Positions 1 through 8,219 of a stretch of DNA of 64,000 bases are shown here, one piece after another. The stretch covers positions 20,204 to 84,203 of the forward strand of contig JASJCB010000040.1 in the NCBI GenBank assembly GCA_030066195.1. The letters are read 5' to 3'. The notes under the pieces were generated by a model, which worked only from the letters and a program-made list of their open reading frames with translations, did no database searches and was not told where the DNA came from. Numbering within the stretch: the first letter of the stretch is position 1; the number at the start of each line of letters is the position of its first letter. This stretch comes from Acidobacteriota bacterium (GTDB lineage Bacteria > Acidobacteriota > Holophagae > Acanthopleuribacterales > Acanthopleuribacteraceae). The translations under genes and the position numbers were made by a program.

Positions 1-3000
1 CTTCATCAACAAATCAGGGGAAACGTGTTCAGCGTCGAGAGCCTGCCGAATGACAGTTGTATCTATGACATTGACATAGGGAGAAAGGCGTTGTTCATCG
101 GATGCTTTCAGCTTCATCGCCAGAAGATCGAGAACTTGTCGGGAATCGGCATCGGCCATTCTCCTCAGTTCCAATCGCGATATCCAGCAAAAGTAAGACT
201 TGATTTCCTCTTCCACGGGAGGATCGAGGTATCCGGAGATATCCAGCACCAAAACAAGAGATACAGGTCCTGACTCCTGATTCCCGACCCAAAGGTTGTC
301 GATTTGCTTTGTCTCTCCACGCCTGATGAGGAAAACAGCCCGCCCACTTCTGTAATCCGCATGGGTTAGTTGAGCCGTGCCGGAAATAAAGGATTTTTCT
401 TTTCCAAGAATCTTGATTTTTTCGCCGCCGAAAAGATGCAATAGGGCAACGGCCAACTGATCATCATCAGTAGTTTCTCCGTCCAAAGCACGGTGGATGA
501 GGTCGCGATCAACCTGCTCAGGCCGTGGAACACCTGGTTGAGATTGACTTTTCCGGGTTACGCCAAAAGAACGGTTGATGGTTTTCAGATAACGCCGGAT
601 TTGATTCATTTCACCTTGAAGCAGACAATCGTTGATGAGCCGGCGCATTTTGGCGAGCGCCTGCTGATCCCGGTGATTTTCAAAACCCGGGTAGCCCTCC
701 GAGAACAATAACTTGGCCGAGTTGAACTGTTGAACAAAACCCAGATTGATTACACCCGCCAGTTGCAGGGCCGCCGCGAAGGAGCTTTCGGGGTCAGTGA
801 AATCCTTTGGCAAGATACCGGAGCCCAGGGAAAAAAGATCGACGGGGTCCATCATAATCACCGGTTTAAAGTAGGGAGAGATTTCGTGAGAGTCCGCGGC
901 TCCCAGGTACTCAAGAACCTTGCGAAAGGGATCTTCCGTTGGGCTATTCAGGTAACCGGCAAAGGCAAGGGCGAAATTGGCATAGAAACCGCCGGTTAGA
1001 AAATCATCCGCGTGCTCGAACAGATCCAACCAGAAGGAATCTTTCAAATTAAGTAGCTTCTCATGTGGCCCTGTGTTAGTGATCTTCATGAACATGCGCG
1101 AATACTTGACTCGAATGAACGGGGCAATACACGTTTCAAAAACTCTGCGAACACACGATTCCGTTTCCTCTCTGGAATAGTGCTCCGGGTAGTTATTTAC
1201 CTTGAGAACCGCCAGAATAAGCGCCAGTCGCAATAACAGAATCCTGAATGATTGTCTTCTCTTGATCTTGGGGTGGAGGATCAGATGGAACATCCAAGCA
1301 AGCAGGAAGTCGTCATACAAGTCATATTCCTCTTCTCCGGGGAAGGATGAGACTCGCGGCATGTCATAAATCCGATACTCGTCATTGAATTTTCCGGAAT
1401 AAAAAGCTCCTTTCAGCGGTGCGTAGCAAAGCTTGAAAATGGTCAGGTCGCAGGCCACCTCCCGCCAGATATAACGGGTGTCCCCATCTCTACTCAGGCC
1501 TCTGGAGGAAATATTATGAATCATGACGTGGCCCAGTTCATGGACGATATTGGTGATGCCTTCGATACTCGTCAGCAGGCGGGCATTGATGGAAATGGAT
1601 TGATTGTGATAGTTGCAGAGAACCTCGGGGCTGTTGCTGAAAACGGGCAGGAAGAAATGGGTCATCCCCGCCGCCCGGGTGAAATCTTCTCCACCGACTG
1701 CTATCGAAATGCTGCGTCCGACGGTTTGGAGAATATTGTTGATCATCCAACAGATACCGGCCATTTTTTTGGCGTGTAGCATCCTCAGGTCGGACATGCG
1801 GGAAATGCTGCGGTCATAATTGGGGAAACTGCCCGATTGGCGTTGGTCTAGAACTTGTTGAAATAGATCGACCTGGCCGATGAAGAAGGCCTCCAGGCCG
1901 ATATAGTTGCTGTCGTCCCTGGTCCATTTCTTGATGAGCCGGGCCTCGGGATCATAATAGTTGAGGTGGAGCTGGGTGTGGATCTCGAAGTCGGGCTGGG
2001 TGTCGATCTCGAAGTCGGATGAATCCAACCTGAAACGGCTCGTTTCCATCTCGGTCTGGGAAAGGGTGAATAGAATTTCCAAGAGGCGGCTGACCCGGTT
2101 GAAGACATCCAAGTACAGATTGAAGAGAAGTGGCTCGGCCAGGCAGCTATCGATCATACTGATCGCATAGATCAGGCTTTCCTGGGTCTCCGGTGAAACC
2201 TCGGTGCCGAATCGCAGTTGAAGGAACTCTTCGAACATATCCAATATGTCATGAGGATCGCATTCACTTGCCGTTTCGAAATGCTCCGCCAGGTAGTTAT
2301 GCCAAAACTGCCAACTTGCATCATAAGCATCCAACTCGGGACTGTCCGGGTAATCCTGCCGGATTGTGTTCAATCGATCGAGAATCCTTTGGATATTTTC
2401 GACGGAAAGTACACTAAAGGTTTTCTGACGGAAGTCTGGGTAGATTTCTTCATGGTGGGCCCAGTGTTGATCGAGCTTGAACTTCATTTTGGGTCTGGAG
2501 ATAATCGAAAGAACCGGTGAGTTCAAACGGCGGTGGAAAATGGATCTCGACTTCATATTCTTCGGATAGCCCCTGCGTAAAAAAAAGGTAACACTGATGG
2601 TCAGGCGAGCAAGGAACTCGGCAAATGAGATCATTTCGTTGGGCGGGTAAACATCGAAATCATGGCGGCCGTAAAGAAACTGGCTGTTGTCGGCGACCTT
2701 GGCCCCAATCATCTCGCGGAAAATCCTTTGATCCTCCAACGACTCGGCCATACGGCAACTTTTTATCGACATCTGGGTGCTTGCGCGTAGTTTGAACTTT
2801 TTTTCTTCCGGTCCGCCGTAACAGGCAAGATCTTTAATGAGGCGATCATAGAGCCTGGTCGGAATCTTGTGTTTCCGGCTGTCAAAGTCGGCAAGCCGGT
2901 CCAATGCCTTCCTGTGCTTATCTTCAACATTTTTAACCTTGGAGTAGGGAACCGCAACGGTAGAGTGGGCAAGGGTAAAAAGCGGCACCTCTTCGTCGCC

Positions 3001-4137
3001 GGTAAGCCCAAGGCCCTTCCAAAGGTGTTTCAGCCCCTTGCGGCCCAAGATAGCGCAGACCTGTTTACTGGAGATGAATTTGATATGCTGCATCAACTCA
3101 TCCATCAGGGTGATCCGGTAGCCCCGCATCAGGACCACCATGTCGAAATACCCGTCGGTAAACAAGGGCCGGATGAAGGAGGGAAGGTGCTCGGCGGGGG
3201 TGCCGCTTTCACGCATGTCTGCGAGTCGTTCATGTAAGATGAAGAGAATGGCCATATAGGCAAGCGTGTGCACCTTGGAATAATTCTCCAAGCCGAAGAA
3301 CTGATTGATTTTCAGTTGGTAGATGGTCAATAGCTCGTCCGGATGCGTTGTTCTCAGGAATGAATTGGGTTTCTTCTTTTCGGGCTTATATTTCTCATTG
3401 TCGAAGAGGCCATAAAGACTTTTGTTCCCGCTGTAGATGTGAGAAAGTCCAATCGGCCTCAACTCCCCCAGAGAGCGATGTGTTCCCCGATAGACAATGC
3501 TTTTGTAGCGGCGTCTTCCGGAGGGTTCTTTGTAGGCATAGGCCTCGTGAGCCGGCTGATTCTTACGCTTTTTGAGACTATCGATCGGCAGGTGAACCAC
3601 GTCGCTGATGCCCAGGTCCCGCGCAACCGTCAGCAAACGGTCTATCACCACCTTTTCTTTTGAGCTTTCCGAGGGTTCCAAATAAATCGAGCTATCGTGC
3701 GCATGGAAGTACATTTGCCCGTGCGGATGTCCCAAAAAACCGAGGTGGGCGGCCAGACCCTGCTCGCTGACCAGGGTCATGGTGATGAAGTTCCAATTGC
3801 CGATCCCGAAAAAACCACACGCCTTGTAGAAGTCTTCCGGATTCGCGGCGGTGGTAATTTTCCGGTCGTCCTGTTGCCGCCGCTCATGATGTTGCCGCCA
3901 GCGCCGCAACGGCTTGATCACGGCATCGGCGTATTCGCCGATGTCTCCCGGGGAAACGTCGATCAGGCCGACCAGGATGGAACACCCTGTCGGCCGCAAG
4001 AAAATTTTCACCAATAGATTCCGCCCCTCAAATGATTCACAAAGGTTATCTGAATAAATTGTTAGCGATTTATGATACCGTCTGTCTAACAGCGTTGCAA
4101 ACAAAAAAAGAGATGTACCTTGTTTGTTTTCAGGCAT
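1..4137 (-). CDS. Large unknown protein with HELGH zinc-peptidase motif (3' end beyond window)
   Basis: An uninterrupted reading frame runs from an ATG at 4137 to the left edge, giving 1,379 codons with no stop; the C-terminus lies outside the window. I do not recognise the family. The clearest motif is HELGHVMIH at residues 866-874, a zinc-peptidase HExxH signature. It is followed by REVACD at 892-897, whose E893 and D897 are spaced as in gluzincins where a downstream Glu is the third zinc ligand. The N-terminal ~150 residues look globular; the middle is helix-rich and charged. There is no signal peptide or clear membrane segment, so a cytoplasmic location is inferred. No strong Shine-Dalgarno precedes the ATG, so the true start could be slightly downstream. 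It stands alone, divergent from the small gene at 4412. Codon use looks more AT-tolerant than in genes to the right, which may indicate accessory DNA. Confidence 0.85.
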   Translation of the reverse strand, partial: MPENKQGTSLFLFATLLDRRYHKSLTIYSDNLCESFEGRNLLVKIFLRPTGCSILVGLIDVSPGDIGEYADAVIKPLRRWRQHHERRQQDDRKITTAANPEDFYKACGFFGIGNWNFITMTLVSEQGLAAHLGFLGHPHGQMYFHAHDSSIYLEPSESSKEKVVIDRLLTVARDLGISDVVHLPIDSLKKRKNQPAHEAYAYKEPSGRRRYKSIVYRGTHRSLGELRPIGLSHIYSGNKSLYGLFDNEKYKPEKKKPNSFLRTTHPDELLTIYQLKINQFFGLENYSKVHTLAYMAILFILHERLADMRESGTPAEHLPSFIRPLFTDGYFDMVVLMRGYRITLMDELMQHIKFISSKQVCAILGRKGLKHLWKGLGLTGDEEVPLFTLAHSTVAVPYSKVKNVEDKHRKALDRLADFDSRKHKIPTRLYDRLIKDLACYGGPEEKKFKLRASTQMSIKSCRMAESLEDQRIFREMIGAKVADNSQFLYGRHDFDVYPPNEMISFAEFLARLTISVTFFLRRGYPKNMKSRSIFHRRLNSPVLSIISRPKMKFKLDQHWAHHEEIYPDFRQKTFSVLSVENIQRILDRLNTIRQDYPDSPELDAYDASWQFWHNYLAEHFETASECDPHDILDMFEEFLQLRFGTEVSPETQESLIYAISMIDSCLAEPLLFNLYLDVFNRVSRLLEILFTLSQTEMETSRFRLDSSDFEIDTQPDFEIHTQLHLNYYDPEARLIKKWTRDDSNYIGLEAFFIGQVDLFQQVLDQRQSGSFPNYDRSISRMSDLRMLHAKKMAGICWMINNILQTVGRSISIAVGGEDFTRAAGMTHFFLPVFSNSPEVLCNYHNQSISINARLLTSIEGITNIVHELGHVMIHNISSRGLSRDGDTRYIWREVACDLTIFKLCYAPLKGAFYSGKFNDEYRIYDMPRVSSFPGEEEYDLYDDFLLAWMFHLILHPKIKRRQSFRILLLRLALILAVLKVNNYPEHYSREETESCVRRVFETCIAPFIRVKYSRMFMKITNTGPHEKLLNLKDSFWLDLFEHADDFLTGGFYANFALAFAGYLNSPTEDPFRKVLEYLGAADSHEISPYFKPVIMMDPVDLFSLGSGILPKDFTDPESSFAAALQLAGVINLGFVQQFNSAKLLFSEGYPGFENHRDQQALAKMRRLINDCLLQGEMNQIRRYLKTINRSFGVTRKSQSQPGVPRPEQVDRDLIHRALDGETTDDDQLAVALLHLFGGEKIKILGKEKSFISGTAQLTHADYRSGRAVFLIRRGETKQIDNLWVGNQESGPVSLVLVLDISGYLDPPVEEEIKSYFCWISRLELRRMADADSRQVLDLLAMKLKASDEQRLSPYVNVIDTTVIRQALDAEHVSPDLLMK

Positions 4138-4411
4138 GTATATTTATTGATGAATCTATGTTGAGATTTGGTAATTAAAAAAGTGGGAAAGGGTCTTTCA
4201 AGGCTTCATGTTTTATTGAAAAAGCTACCGGAAACATGGTCTTTTTTCGTGCTTAAATGCATATTTCCCCAAAAAGGGCTTGCAAAATGGGATCTTAAGG
4301 ATTAGGTTTATGAATGAATGAGGGGATGTTAGACCATGTTTTTTGTTGATTTCCGGTTGCATGGGAGCCCTCTCTAATCGTGTGCAAAAAAAATATCCGA
4401 GATGGTGGTTC

Positions 4412-4693
4412 GTGAGCGACAACATTCAACCTTTTCCGAAGGCTAAGAAGAAGCCGCTGAACACCAATATCCCCGAGGACCTCTTCGTGGACCTGGAGCA
4501 GTACTGTAACGGTTCCGGCTACAGTAAGACGCAGGTGGTGATTGCCGCCCTGCATCAATTCCTGGCCATCAAACGCGAAGAACAGCGCCAGAAGCGCAAG
4601 CATCCCGGCAAGCGCATCACGGCGCAGGTGGTGTTGGAGGCTCAGTCTCAGGCGGAAGAAGAGGAAAAGATCGCTTCCGTTTTGATCTACTGA
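4412..4693 (+). CDS. Ribbon-helix-helix-like small protein, paralogue A
   Basis: A GTG start at 4412 gives 93 residues, exactly the length of the convergent paralogue ending at 4832, and the two then align without gaps from residue 1; this decides the start over an upstream ATG at 4343. Shared core motifs are LNxNIPxDLF (16-25), EQYCNxSGYxKTQV (29-42) and the C-terminal KIASVLIY. The pattern of a short strand (NIP.DLF) followed by two helices with a KTQV turn resembles CopG/Arc-type ribbon-helix-helix DNA-binding proteins, which are often antitoxins or plasmid regulators. No toxin-like partner gene is adjacent. Function is inferred from fold resemblance only. Confidence 0.7.
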   Translation: MSDNIQPFPKAKKKPLNTNIPEDLFVDLEQYCNGSGYSKTQVVIAALHQFLAIKREEQRQKRKHPGKRITAQVVLEAQSQAEEEEKIASVLIY

Positions 4694-4795
4694 GCGATTG
4701 TGCGGTATCGATTCCGAAAAACCTCTGCTTGGAAGAGGGCAATGGTGGTTTGTCCGGATGCCGGTAAGCCCGATTTGTGAGGCGCTACTCCTGGA

Positions 4796-4819
4796 GGGGC
4801 CGGCGTTTCCACCGGCCCC
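4796..4819. terminator. Bidirectional hairpin between convergent paralogues
   Basis: A perfect 8-bp GGGGCCGG/CCGGCCCC stem with an 8-nt loop lies between the tail-to-tail genes ending at 4693 and 4832. No long T tract follows on either strand, so it may work as a weak or factor-assisted terminator. Confidence 0.5.
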
Positions 4820-4831
4820 ATAGCCGCCTTT

Positions 4832-5113
4832 TCAATAGATGAGGACGGAGGCAATTTTCTGCTCCTCCTCGGTTTGGGATTGAGCTTCCAGGGTAATTTG
4901 CGTCGATATTCGCCGGCCCGGGTATTTTCGTTTGTGGCGCTGCTCCTCGTGCTTCAAAGTAAGGAAGAGCGTCAAAGCACTGATCAGTACCTGTGTTTTG
5001 TTGTAGCCGGATTCGTTGCAGTACTGTTCCATGTCGCCGAACAAATCCATCGGGATATTCGCGTTTAACGCTTTTCTGTTGGTCGGAATCGTTGTTGTCT
5101 CTTTCGATTTCAT
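4832..5113 (-). CDS. Ribbon-helix-helix-like small protein, paralogue B
   Basis: This 93-residue protein starts at ATG 5113 behind a good Shine-Dalgarno (GGAGAGG, 5 bases before the ATG). It is a clear paralogue of the protein at 4412-4693: the motifs ALNANIPMDLF, MEQYCNESGYNKTQV and QKIASVLIY match almost residue for residue, with divergence mainly in the first 14 residues. The two genes face each other, so the locus is an imperfect inverted duplication. The fold is ribbon-helix-helix-like (inference). The different N-terminal strands suggest that the two proteins could recognise different operators or form heterodimers. Confidence 0.75.
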   Translation of the reverse strand: MKSKETTTIPTNRKALNANIPMDLFGDMEQYCNESGYNKTQVLISALTLFLTLKHEEQRHKRKYPGRRISTQITLEAQSQTEEEQKIASVLIY

Positions 5114-5354
5114 GGGACCTCTCCTGTCAATAGGTAGAGCCCAATCTCGGATTGGTGTTGGTCAATCACTTTGCCGAGACTGGACGGTTGACGTCTAATC
5201 TGCAAAGTGGGTGCAGCCGTGAGTTCTGAGGGCCGAGTGATCACACAAGAAGTGATCTTGCTTCAGCTGATGGGACAAGCTTTTTTTGCGCGCCATGTCC
5301 GGAGTAGACAGGCACCGCCGGGCGGGCAGTGCAAGGGCGGAGCTTTGGCTTGCC

Positions 5355-5474
5355 TTATCGATTATCGTGGTGAAGTGCCGCATAGAGCACCCCGGCAAGA
5401 TTCCGGTGCGTGCGCCATATTGCGACGTACTCCTTGGAAAACATTGTAAATAGTATATTTGCCTTGGGTTTCAT
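5355..5474 (-). CDS. Small unknown ORF (39 aa) with strong ribosome binding site
   Basis: ATG at 5474 is preceded by CAGGAGGT at ideal spacing, one of the best Shine-Dalgarno sites in this part of the window, and opens a 39-codon frame beginning MKPKANILFTMFSKEY. I recognise no family. The frame can be extended upstream to a GTG at 5642, but the ribosome site favours the short form. Further upstream on the same strand a GGAGG at about 5717-5724 precedes an ATG opening a 13-codon peptide. The region could be a decayed gene whose signals outlived its frame, or a genuine small-protein gene. Confidence 0.35.
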   Translation of the reverse strand: MKPKANILFTMFSKEYVAIWRTHRNLAGVLYAALHHDNR

Positions 5475-5921
5475 CGATACCTCCTGACTTGAAATAATTG
5501 AAACCTGCTTTATGCAGGACGAGCCGTCAACTCTCAAAAAATCAAGTGGCATCCCACCAAGAAATATTTTCAGGCATATCGCCGCCAAAAGACGGTCCAT
5601 ACGCGAAATCTCTCTGCAATGTTCGGTCCGCGGGGAAACCAACCGTCGACGCGCATTTGCGCTCTCTTCATTAATGAAGATGCGCGAAGGCGCTGACGAA
5701 CTTGTTTGTCATAACATTCCTCCGCATGATCTTACTCCTGAACAAGTGCCGAGATGAGAGGCAACCTCCCCTTGAGCCTGCCTACTACATAATATAAGCC
5801 CCAGGAACACAAAAGTCAATACCATAATTGTTGATTATTTCTATATTTTTTCAACAAATTTCTTGCATATCTATGCCGGCGGATATATATTCCCTGTAAC
5901 CTGATTGAAAGGAGTTAGCTA
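5475..5921. other. Gene-poor spacer with fragmentary frames
   Basis: About 450 bases without a convincing gene. On the minus strand there are short frames with Shine-Dalgarno-like sequences. Towards 5810-5880 the DNA becomes AT-rich, as expected of the promoter region for the plus-strand cassette starting at 5922. No tRNA or riboswitch pattern was seen. Confidence 0.4.
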
Positions 5922-6149
5922 ATGAAGAAGAATACAACGACAGCCAGATCAGCCTCACCCAAGCACACGCCTTTGTCCACCACGCCGCACTCCCGCCATG
6001 CACACGACACATCCGGGCCGCACCTTCACCCAGTTCATGAAGATCATCATTCCAATAGTGACCATAAGCTCCCGCTCCAGAATTCCCATCACCAACACGA
6101 CCCCCATGAAGGCGATGAGCAACCCCATCATCGCCATCATTCCCATTGA
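5922..6149 (+). CDS. Histidine-rich small protein (75 aa)
   Basis: The ATG at 5922 follows AAAGGAG at good spacing. The 75-residue product is almost a quarter histidine, concentrated in the C-terminal two thirds (clusters such as HEDHH, HHQHDPHEGDE, HHRHHSH), with Ser/Thr/Pro in the N-terminal third and no hydrophobic segment. Such a composition fits metal binding (Ni, Zn, Cu storage or sequestration) or an unusual peptide substrate. The opposite strand is also open here but encodes a Met-rich hydrophobic shadow without a ribosome site. It is the first gene of a likely three-gene cassette ending at the terminator at 7153. Function unknown; that it is expressed is inferred from the ribosome site. 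Confidence 0.55.
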   Translation: MKKNTTTARSASPKHTPLSTTPHSRHAHDTSGPHLHPVHEDHHSNSDHKLPLQNSHHQHDPHEGDEQPHHRHHSH

Positions 6150-6233
6150 TGCGGGACCTCGAGTGGTGGTGGCCGTGACGGCTTCTTTGTCTCTTTTCTG
6201 TCGCGGTGCACCCCACTCATCAGGAGTATCATA

Positions 6234-6875
6234 ATGCCAGTTTTAGTTTCGGAGAACCCTGTAGGCAGGGATCATTTCGGCTCATGGGGTGTTGCCCCTA
6301 AGGTCCTGCTATTCAACAATTTTACATTCACAAAGCCTCGAGAGCTCCCGCCTTTCCAGTTGTTGAACCTGGCTATCCCCAAGGGTGGCGTTTATGCTCT
6401 TTGCGGTGAACATGCGGAGCGCCTGCCCGGCGTTTTGATGGGTCGTGAAACCGGTAATGCCGGCGGTACAATACTAATAAACGGCCGTCCTCTATTCGGC
6501 TGTTCCCCGGAAGAGCGCACGCGGGCGATGACCATCGGCCATCCTGAGGGCCACGCGCTTCCGGCCAGGAGTGTGCCACTCGTTTTCTTGCTGGGAACGC
6601 ATGTCACACTGGAAGCTGTACAAATCTACGAGGTCCTCGGGCACACCATCCTTTTGTGTGCCGATCAGCCTGGCGATGCCTTTCGCCTGGCGCACCGAGT
6701 ATTCGTTTTAAAAGACGGCTTCATTTCCGAAGCAGGTTCCTACGACAGGCTGGTTTCCCGTCGTGGTTTGTTTAGCCAGCTCAACAATAATAACTCAAAA
6801 TTTGTAGATATTTCAAAGCCTATGCTGCCACTCTATCAACAAAGAACACATGTGGAGCGGCCCTATGAAGAGTAG
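6234..6875 (+). CDS. ABC-transporter ATPase-like protein lacking all catalytic motifs
   Basis: 213 residues from ATG 6234, preceded by CAGGAG. The middle resembles the nucleotide-binding domain of ABC exporters: LNLAIPKGGVYALCGEH sits where a Walker A loop should be, GGTILINGRPL is the usual strand after it, and FRLAHRVFVLKDGFISEAGS with YDRLVSRRGLFSQL is the typical C-terminal part after the H-loop. But the Walker A lysine and Ser/Thr are absent (GEHAERLPGV), the LSGGQ signature and Walker B are missing because about 60 residues seem deleted, and the switch histidine is replaced in ADQPGD. It should not hydrolyse ATP. It may be a scaffold or pseudo-domain, or a gene decaying while still open. 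It lies between the His-rich gene and a small gene that overlaps its end. Confidence 0.6.
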   Translation: MPVLVSENPVGRDHFGSWGVAPKVLLFNNFTFTKPRELPPFQLLNLAIPKGGVYALCGEHAERLPGVLMGRETGNAGGTILINGRPLFGCSPEERTRAMTIGHPEGHALPARSVPLVFLLGTHVTLEAVQIYEVLGHTILLCADQPGDAFRLAHRVFVLKDGFISEAGSYDRLVSRRGLFSQLNNNNSKFVDISKPMLPLYQQRTHVERPYEE

Positions 6876-7080
6876 TTTTAAAGATAAAGACCTGGTAGAC
6901 CACGGCAAGCTCTACCCAGATAACAACCGCCAACGGCATCATAAGCAGTCAAACCGGATCGACGAGGCAAAGGGAGAGCTGGTCCAAATTCATCTGAGGA
7001 CCCATTGTGTGCGGCCGCGATGTTGGTGCCGCAAAAAGTATAAAAAGGCGCCTGGTGTATTTCTCCCGCACCAGGAATGA
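6865..7080 (+). CDS. Small basic unknown protein (71 aa), third gene of the cassette
   Basis: An ATG at 6865 overlaps the last 11 bases of the preceding gene, as in translational coupling, and opens a 71-codon frame. The product is Lys/Arg/His-rich with CVRPRCWCRKKYKK near the C-terminus, three cysteines that could bind metal or form disulphides. An upstream ATG at 6850 would add five residues. I do not recognise it. The terminator 70 bases downstream supports a transcription unit ending here. Confidence 0.4.
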   Translation: MKSSFKDKDLVDHGKLYPDNNRQRHHKQSNRIDEAKGELVQIHLRTHCVRPRCWCRKKYKKAPGVFLPHQE

Positions 7081-7152
7081 ATGGATCATTTGAGCAACCT
7101 TTTCGGGTTGCCGGCTTCTGTCAGCGACCTTTTTTATGTCCCCAGGGAAGGA

Positions 7153-7181
7153 GAAAAGGGGCCGTTTTTCGGCCCCTTTTC
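7153..7181 (+). terminator. Strong hairpin terminator of the 5.9-7.1 kb cassette
   Basis: A perfect 12-bp stem (GAAAAGGGGCCG with its complement) encloses a TTTTT loop, and the 3' arm ends in TTTTC followed by T-rich sequence. The A-run on the 5' side would also let it act from the other strand. Confidence 0.75.
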
Positions 7182-7875
7182 ATTCTTGTGGTCTGTTTTT
7201 CCAGTAGCTTAGCTGCGTCTCTTGCTCCAGGCGATGAGTCCTTGGACCTTGGCCCGGGCCTTGCCGTTTTCGAACTACAGTCTTCGCCCGGGAAAACACC
7301 ACCGCCGGCGTTTCGGGTGCGTTGATTTATGCTGAGCCGTTAGTGGTAGGACATTATAAAACCTGCTCCGGCCATGATTGTTGGACCTTAACCTCAACGC
7401 GGACCGACCTTTCGTCGTCCTAAAGATTGAGTAGCCTCAGTAGGTTGGAGAAAGCCGATCGCTCAAACCTCCCATCGGGTTGAAACCATTGCCGATTTCA
7501 CGATTGAAAGCCGGCGATTGTCTTTTTATACGCATGGTTGAACTGCCTAATAGGAAACACACCGTTACCGCTATCTTGATTTTTTTCCGGCGACCCTCGG
7601 AATCGGGATTGCCAAGCTATGCCGAGAGCCCGAAATGGATCATTCCGAAACGGGCCGCTTGGATACCGGCTGTCTTTTCCTAAATACTCGCGCTTCATGG
7701 TGAACATTCGGGTTTCAAATGGTAGATCGTCGTCACTCGGCGCCTGCTTGCCGCGCCGGCCGGCAACACCCCGGTGAACCGGCATCTTATTCCGGGCGAA
7801 AAAGTATTAATCCTCGTGCCCCGATCCCTTGATTTCGCCTCAAAACAGGCCATACTTGCATCCGCAAATCAACAT
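7182..7875. other. Long spacer without a recognised gene
   Basis: About 690 bases. Short open frames exist on both strands but none has a ribosome site and protein-like composition together. The right part contains GGGTTTCAAATGG- and CCGGGCGAA-like words whose spacing roughly continues the 42-bp rhythm of the array starting at about 7876, so part of this spacer may be a degenerate extension of that array. Confidence 0.4.
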
Positions 7876-8127
7876 CCCCGGCTCAAGAACCTTAATCCCG
7901 GATTTCCGAGGGTACCTCCTTGAGCTGGGGAGGTACGTACATGTGACATGTGGGTACATCCTTGAGCCGGGGGGTACCCTCGGAAATCCATTGCCTTAGT
8001 TCCTGAGCCGGGGAAATACCCTATGAAATTCCCACCCGTACATCCCCGGCCCGAGGAGGTAGCCACATGTGGCATGTGGGCACCTCCCTGACGGAAGGAA
8101 GTAGCCATATGGATACGAAGATGCACT
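7876..8127. repeat. 42-bp-period intergenic tandem array 1
   Basis: Units begin at 7918, 7960, 8002, 8044 and 8086, exactly 42 bases apart. Their heads read CCTTGAGCTGGGGAGGTAC, CCTTGAGCCGGGGGGTAC, CCTGAGCCGGGGAAATAC, and two more diverged versions. The second half of units 1 and 4 carries ACATGTGACATGTGGG and ACATGTGGCATGTGGG. At 7876, one period upstream, CCCCGGCTCAAG is the exact inverse complement of the unit head. Neither strand looks like a real gene. The unit is imperfect, unlike a CRISPR repeat. Confidence 0.75.
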
Positions 8128-8219
8128 TTTTTCGGGCCCCAAAATGACCCCTTAAAAGTGTAAGCCACTGAATTCAAAGGTGAAGGTTCGATTTTGAGCC
8201 GGATTGCTTATGGAGCGCA

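Noticed and set aside
7876..8177. A CRISPR array or a 102-codon protein gene on the minus strand
   Set aside because: Units lack an invariant repeat with unique spacers, and there are no cas genes. The frame has no ribosome site and simply translates the 42-bp period into 14-residue repeats.
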